Assembly (NCBI GenBank): GCA_015492355.1
Contig: WGFF01000122.1
Coordinates: 1 to 15,988 of the forward strand
DNA length: 15,988 nt
DNA from: Deltaproteobacteria bacterium
GTDB lineage: Bacteria; Desulfobacterota; GWC2-55-46; S146-73
Reading direction: 5' to 3'
Shown: positions 13,267 through 15,988 of the stretch, piece by piece
Layout: every line of letters starts with the position of its first letter
Numbering within the stretch: position 1 is the first letter of the stretch
Position numbers and translations under genes: made by a program
The notes under the pieces: model-generated
What the model was told of the DNA's origin: nothing
What the model saw: only the letters and a program-made list of their open reading frames with translations
The model's database searches: none

Positions 13267-13891
13267 CCTTTTCATCACCTGTGATAAGGTCTACAAATTC
13301 GTTTGCCCTTGTCTCGAGTTCCAGGGAACGCCTCTGGAGGAGTCTTACAAAATAGTTATACGCCATAACAGCAGGTACAGCAACAAAAAGCCCTGCTGCT
13401 GTTGCAACGAGTGCCTCTGCTATACCTTCTGTAACCGCAGATGGCAGTGCACCCTCTGCGATGGAAAGATCGCTGAATGCCCTTATGATACCGAGCACGG
13501 TACCAAAGAGACCTATAAAAGGAGATGTACTTCCTATGGTACCGAGTATACCAAGGTTTCTTTCAAGCCCTGACAATTCAAGTCTTGCAGAGAGTTCCAT
13601 CGCCCTTAAGACCTCTTCCCTGCCCTTCTCCCTTCTCGAATAGCCGGCGAGTATTACAGGTGCAAGGGGAGATGAATGGTCTTTACACAATTCAATGGCA
13701 TCCCTGATACCACCATCCTTTACAGCCTTGAGCAGTGTCCCGTAAAACCTGTAAAGCCCTTTTCTAAACCTGTTAAAAGTCCATGCCCTCTCCAGTATCA
13801 CAGCGAGGGATATTACAGACAGAATGGCGAGTACGATTACTGTAACGCCACCTTTTTTCAAAAAACCTATGATACCAAGACCTTCAAACAT
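13244..13891 (-). CDS. TolQ/ExbB/MotA-family proton channel protein
   Basis: This 215-residue protein has three membrane segments, at about residues 14-33, 110-135 and 155-180. The conserved MotA/TolQ/ExbB block reads LGTIGSTSPFIGLFGTVLGIIRAF, then EGIAEALVATAAGLFVAVPAVMAYNYF. The cytoplasmic loop carries ELCKDHSSPLAPVILAGY. It forms the pentameric stator channel around the TolR/ExbD dimer encoded immediately downstream. No tolA, tolB, pal or tonB gene is present in the window, so whether this serves outer-membrane constriction or TonB-dependent import is open. The ATG at 13891 has only a weak AGAGAAG ribosome-binding site. The 47-base gap to the carbonic-anhydrase gene shows no clear promoter. 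Confidence 0.92.
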   Translation of the reverse strand: MFEGLGIIGFLKKGGVTVIVLAILSVISLAVILERAWTFNRFRKGLYRFYGTLLKAVKDGGIRDAIELCKDHSSPLAPVILAGYSRREKGREEVLRAMELSARLELSGLERNLGILGTIGSTSPFIGLFGTVLGIIRAFSDLSIAEGALPSAVTEGIAEALVATAAGLFVAVPAVMAYNYFVRLLQRRSLELETRANEFVDLITGDEKDGMESQG

Positions 13892-13938
13892 GGAAGACTT
13901 CTCTAAGGCATTCTCTGTAAAAAAGCCTTAACCTCCAT

Positions 13939-14463
13939 TTACAAAAATGGCTTCCCGCCCATCTTGAAATCCCTTGCATAACCGACGTAGTTCTGTGCTG
14001 AGCGCAGTATCCTTGCCTTCTCTTCTTCTCTGAGCCCCCTTACCACCTTTCCTGGCACACCGAGGACAAGGCTTCCCTGCGGTATGTTGCTTCCCTCTGT
14101 AACGACTGCACCCGCACCAATGATACAATCCTCCTCTACAACCACCCCATCCAGCACCACAGCCCCCATACCGATAAGGCTCCTCCCCTTGAGGGTACAT
14201 CCGTGGAGTATGACACCATGACCTATGGTTATATCGTCTCCTATAATAAGTGGATATACATCCTTTGTTACATGGAGTACTGAGTTGTCCTGTACGTTCG
14301 TCCTCTTTCCTATCCTTATATAATTCACATCACCGCGCACTACTACATTGAACCATATACTCGAAAGCTCACCTATCTCCACATCCCCTATCACCCGTGC
14401 GCTATCTTCCACAAATGCGGTTTCATCTATCCTTGGCAGTATCCCCTTGTAAGGCAGGATCAT
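13939..14463 (-). CDS. Gamma-class carbonic anhydrase-like protein (left-handed beta-helix)
   Basis: From the ATG at 14463 the protein has 174 residues, beginning MILPYKGILPRIDETAFV as is typical of YrdA/CaiE-like gamma-carbonic anhydrases. Hexapeptide repeats run from about residue 20 to 135. Putative zinc ligands H64, H82 and H87 (LHVT, IGHGVILHGC) are all present, and R43-G-D45 and Q58-D59 match residues conserved around the active site in the Cam family. It lacks the long acidic loop of archaeal Cam, so it is the short CamH-type. Members may hydrate CO2 or be inactive scaffolds. A TTG at 14475 would add four residues, but its ribosome-binding site would be too close. The gene follows tilS after a 77-base A/T-rich gap. 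Confidence 0.88.
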   Translation of the reverse strand: MILPYKGILPRIDETAFVEDSARVIGDVEIGELSSIWFNVVVRGDVNYIRIGKRTNVQDNSVLHVTKDVYPLIIGDDITIGHGVILHGCTLKGRSLIGMGAVVLDGVVVEEDCIIGAGAVVTEGSNIPQGSLVLGVPGKVVRGLREEEKARILRSAQNYVGYARDFKMGGKPFL

Positions 14464-14540
14464 AAGAAAAGACAAGCCCCCTTGAATTTAAATATATAAG
14501 TCTACCAAAAAATCGTCTATATGACAAGTAGTATAACCAC

Positions 14541-15956
14541 TTACATGAACTCAGAAAGGTCTCCCTTGCGTGACATCCTGCATTCAACCCTCAGTACCCG
14601 GCTGGTTTTGTCCGTTATCTTATATCTCTCCGATTGTCTTATACCTACTATCCACAGAACCTCACCATCTGTACACAGAAGGGGGATAGACCTTCTCTCT
14701 GAAAGGGGTATCTTTTTTTCGATAAAGATGTCCTTCACCTTTCTGGTACCCTTGAACCCTATAGGGCGTATCCTGTCACCAGGTTTGAAGTTCCTTATCC
14801 TCAACGGCAGAGGAATAAGATCATAATCAAAGAATGCCACTGTCTCGATGGTATTCTTTTCATCCAATGAAGGTATCTTTTTAAGCACCGAGGCTTTGAA
14901 AACATACCCCTGCTCCTTTATCTCGGTTGTTCCTGGTATCCTGAGCTGTGCTGCAAATCCCTCTGGCTCATCTGGTGGCACAGAGGAGAGTAGAATGCGG
15001 TCATACTCCCTTATGAGATAGAGTCCATGGGGGAGGGAGACCCTGAGATTCGGTCTTGTTGAGTTTACAATCTCAAAGAAAGCCTCTATATGAGTGGTAT
15101 ATATATCAGACCCCTCGCCTTTTAACATCTCTACACACCTCATAAATATCCGCACTGCAAGGGCTCTGTGTATACCCATGAGCCCTGTCCTGTCCATTGC
15201 TATGTACTTCTTTCTGGACTCCTTTACGATATCGGAAAAGACAAGTTTTGCCTGCTCGCTTATATACTCATCGTCTCCACGGAGTATGAGTGCGGTACGT
15301 GCAAGGGTCTCTTTTATGCCTCTGTTGTAGTTACTCTCTATGAACGGCAGGAGATTGAATCTTATATTATTTCTAAGGTAGGAAAGATCGAGATTGGATG
15401 AATCGAAAACGTATCTTATCTTCCTCTCCCTTGCGAAGCGTTCTATTTCCTTTCTCGTCACCTCTATGAGTGGTCTTACGAATGGCTCCCTAATCGGCTC
15501 CATCCCTGAAAGCCCACGGAGCCCACTGCCCTTGATGAATCGCATCATAACCGTCTCTGCCTGGTCGTCAAGATTATGTCCCAGGGCTATTCTTTTGGCT
15601 TCCCATTCTCCTGCCACCTCCATCAGGAACTCCATGCGCCTTCTTCTTGCCATATCCTGCAGGGACTCTCCGTCCCTTTTCAGTTCGCCTGCTCTGAGGG
15701 TCTTACCTCTGAAGGGCAGATTAAGCTCCCTTGCAAGCCCTTCCACAAAGTTGTAATCCCTCTCAGCCTCATCCCCCCGCAGACCATGGTTCAGATGGGC
15801 AACGATGAGAGCAAGGTTGTATTCCTCCTTCAAGGTATGGAGTACGTAAAGCAACACACTGGAATCCACCCCTCCAGACACACCAGCCACCACCACATCT
15901 CCGTGCTCGAACATCCTGTACCTTCTGATGGTCTTCCTGACCTTGTCCAAAAACAA
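14541..15956 (-). CDS. tilS: tRNA(Ile)-lysidine synthase
   Basis: This 471-residue enzyme attaches lysine to C34 of the CAU-anticodon tRNA-Ile so that it reads AUA, an essential function. The PP-loop SGGVDSS is at 27-33, followed by HLNHGLRG (54-61), GHNLDDQAET (126-135), the RPLIEVTRKEI block (161-171) and RNNIRFNLLP (195-204). The C-terminal TilS domain with FKPGDRIRPIG and the KDIF..KKIP block occupies about 385-465, so this is the full long form. The start is a TTG at 15956, preceded by AAGGGAG with an eight-base spacer. No ATG occurs until codon 15, which is too close to the PP-loop. AUA is common in the neighbouring genes, consistent with a need for TilS. The upstream 32 bases to the window edge show no identifiable gene. 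Confidence 0.95.
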   Translation of the reverse strand: MFLDKVRKTIRRYRMFEHGDVVVAGVSGGVDSSVLLYVLHTLKEEYNLALIVAHLNHGLRGDEAERDYNFVEGLARELNLPFRGKTLRAGELKRDGESLQDMARRRRMEFLMEVAGEWEAKRIALGHNLDDQAETVMMRFIKGSGLRGLSGMEPIREPFVRPLIEVTRKEIERFARERKIRYVFDSSNLDLSYLRNNIRFNLLPFIESNYNRGIKETLARTALILRGDDEYISEQAKLVFSDIVKESRKKYIAMDRTGLMGIHRALAVRIFMRCVEMLKGEGSDIYTTHIEAFFEIVNSTRPNLRVSLPHGLYLIREYDRILLSSVPPDEPEGFAAQLRIPGTTEIKEQGYVFKASVLKKIPSLDEKNTIETVAFFDYDLIPLPLRIRNFKPGDRIRPIGFKGTRKVKDIFIEKKIPLSERRSIPLLCTDGEVLWIVGIRQSERYKITDKTSRVLRVECRMSRKGDLSEFM

Positions 15957-15988
15957 AGGTGCTACTCCCTTACATACTTCTATTAAGA

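Noticed and set aside
13905..13931. Inverted repeat TAAGGC/GCCTTA before the TolQ gene as a terminator
   Set aside because: The arms are only six bases with a loop of about 15 bases, and the T-run lies in the loop rather than after the stem.

Overview
The window is a stretch of bacterial chromosome in which every convincing gene lies on the minus strand, so transcription runs right to left. The cell is Gram-negative: there is an outer-membrane beta-barrel protein with a C-terminal aromatic residue, a TolQ/ExbB plus TolR/ExbD motor pair, and an SppA peptidase with a lipobox. G+C looks intermediate by eye (somewhat below 50 percent), and AUA, AGG and AGA codons are common. The lineage could be Nitrospirota or a deltaproteobacterial-type group, but this is a low-confidence impression. 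No tRNA, rRNA, insertion sequence, CRISPR array or prophage block is visible, and no gene-free stretch exceeds 300 bases.

Right and centre (15956 down to 3134) is a co-directional run of eleven mostly housekeeping genes: tilS (tRNA-Ile lysidine synthase), a gamma-carbonic-anhydrase-like protein, a TolQ/ExbB and a TolR/ExbD protein, a Ppx/GppA phosphatase, guaB, guaA, a LOG-family nucleotide phosphoribohydrolase-like protein, an HprK/PEPCK-like P-loop protein of unknown substrate, a lipoprotein SppA and a large YfhO-family membrane protein. The part from TolR through LOG is tightly packed, with overlaps of 17 and 13 bases at two junctions. Ppx/GppA, GuaB, GuaA and LOG together form a guanine-nucleotide theme. 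The guaB/guaA junction carries a perfect 18-base palindrome and a second stem-loop.

Left (2925 down to 1) is the most interesting part: a separate transcription unit with its own promoter. A perfect TTGACA -35 is followed by a 19-base Fur-box-like site matching the classical consensus at 16 of 19 positions. Downstream lie a 59-residue Com-like zinc-ribbon protein, a porin-like outer-membrane protein, an exported FMN-binding-domain protein with a flavinylation-like motif, a four-helix membrane protein rich in helix histidines, and the first 14 codons of another gene cut off at the window edge. I read this as a probable iron-regulated extracytosolic flavin redox / iron acquisition module. The cut-off gene may encode an ApbE flavin transferase, but that is only a prediction.

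Several genes start with TTG (tilS, YfhO). For others I moved the start inward from the longest possible one (FMN-binding protein, Com-like protein, TolR, GuaA, carbonic anhydrase) because of ribosome-binding sites, promoter position, signal peptides or family-typical N termini.
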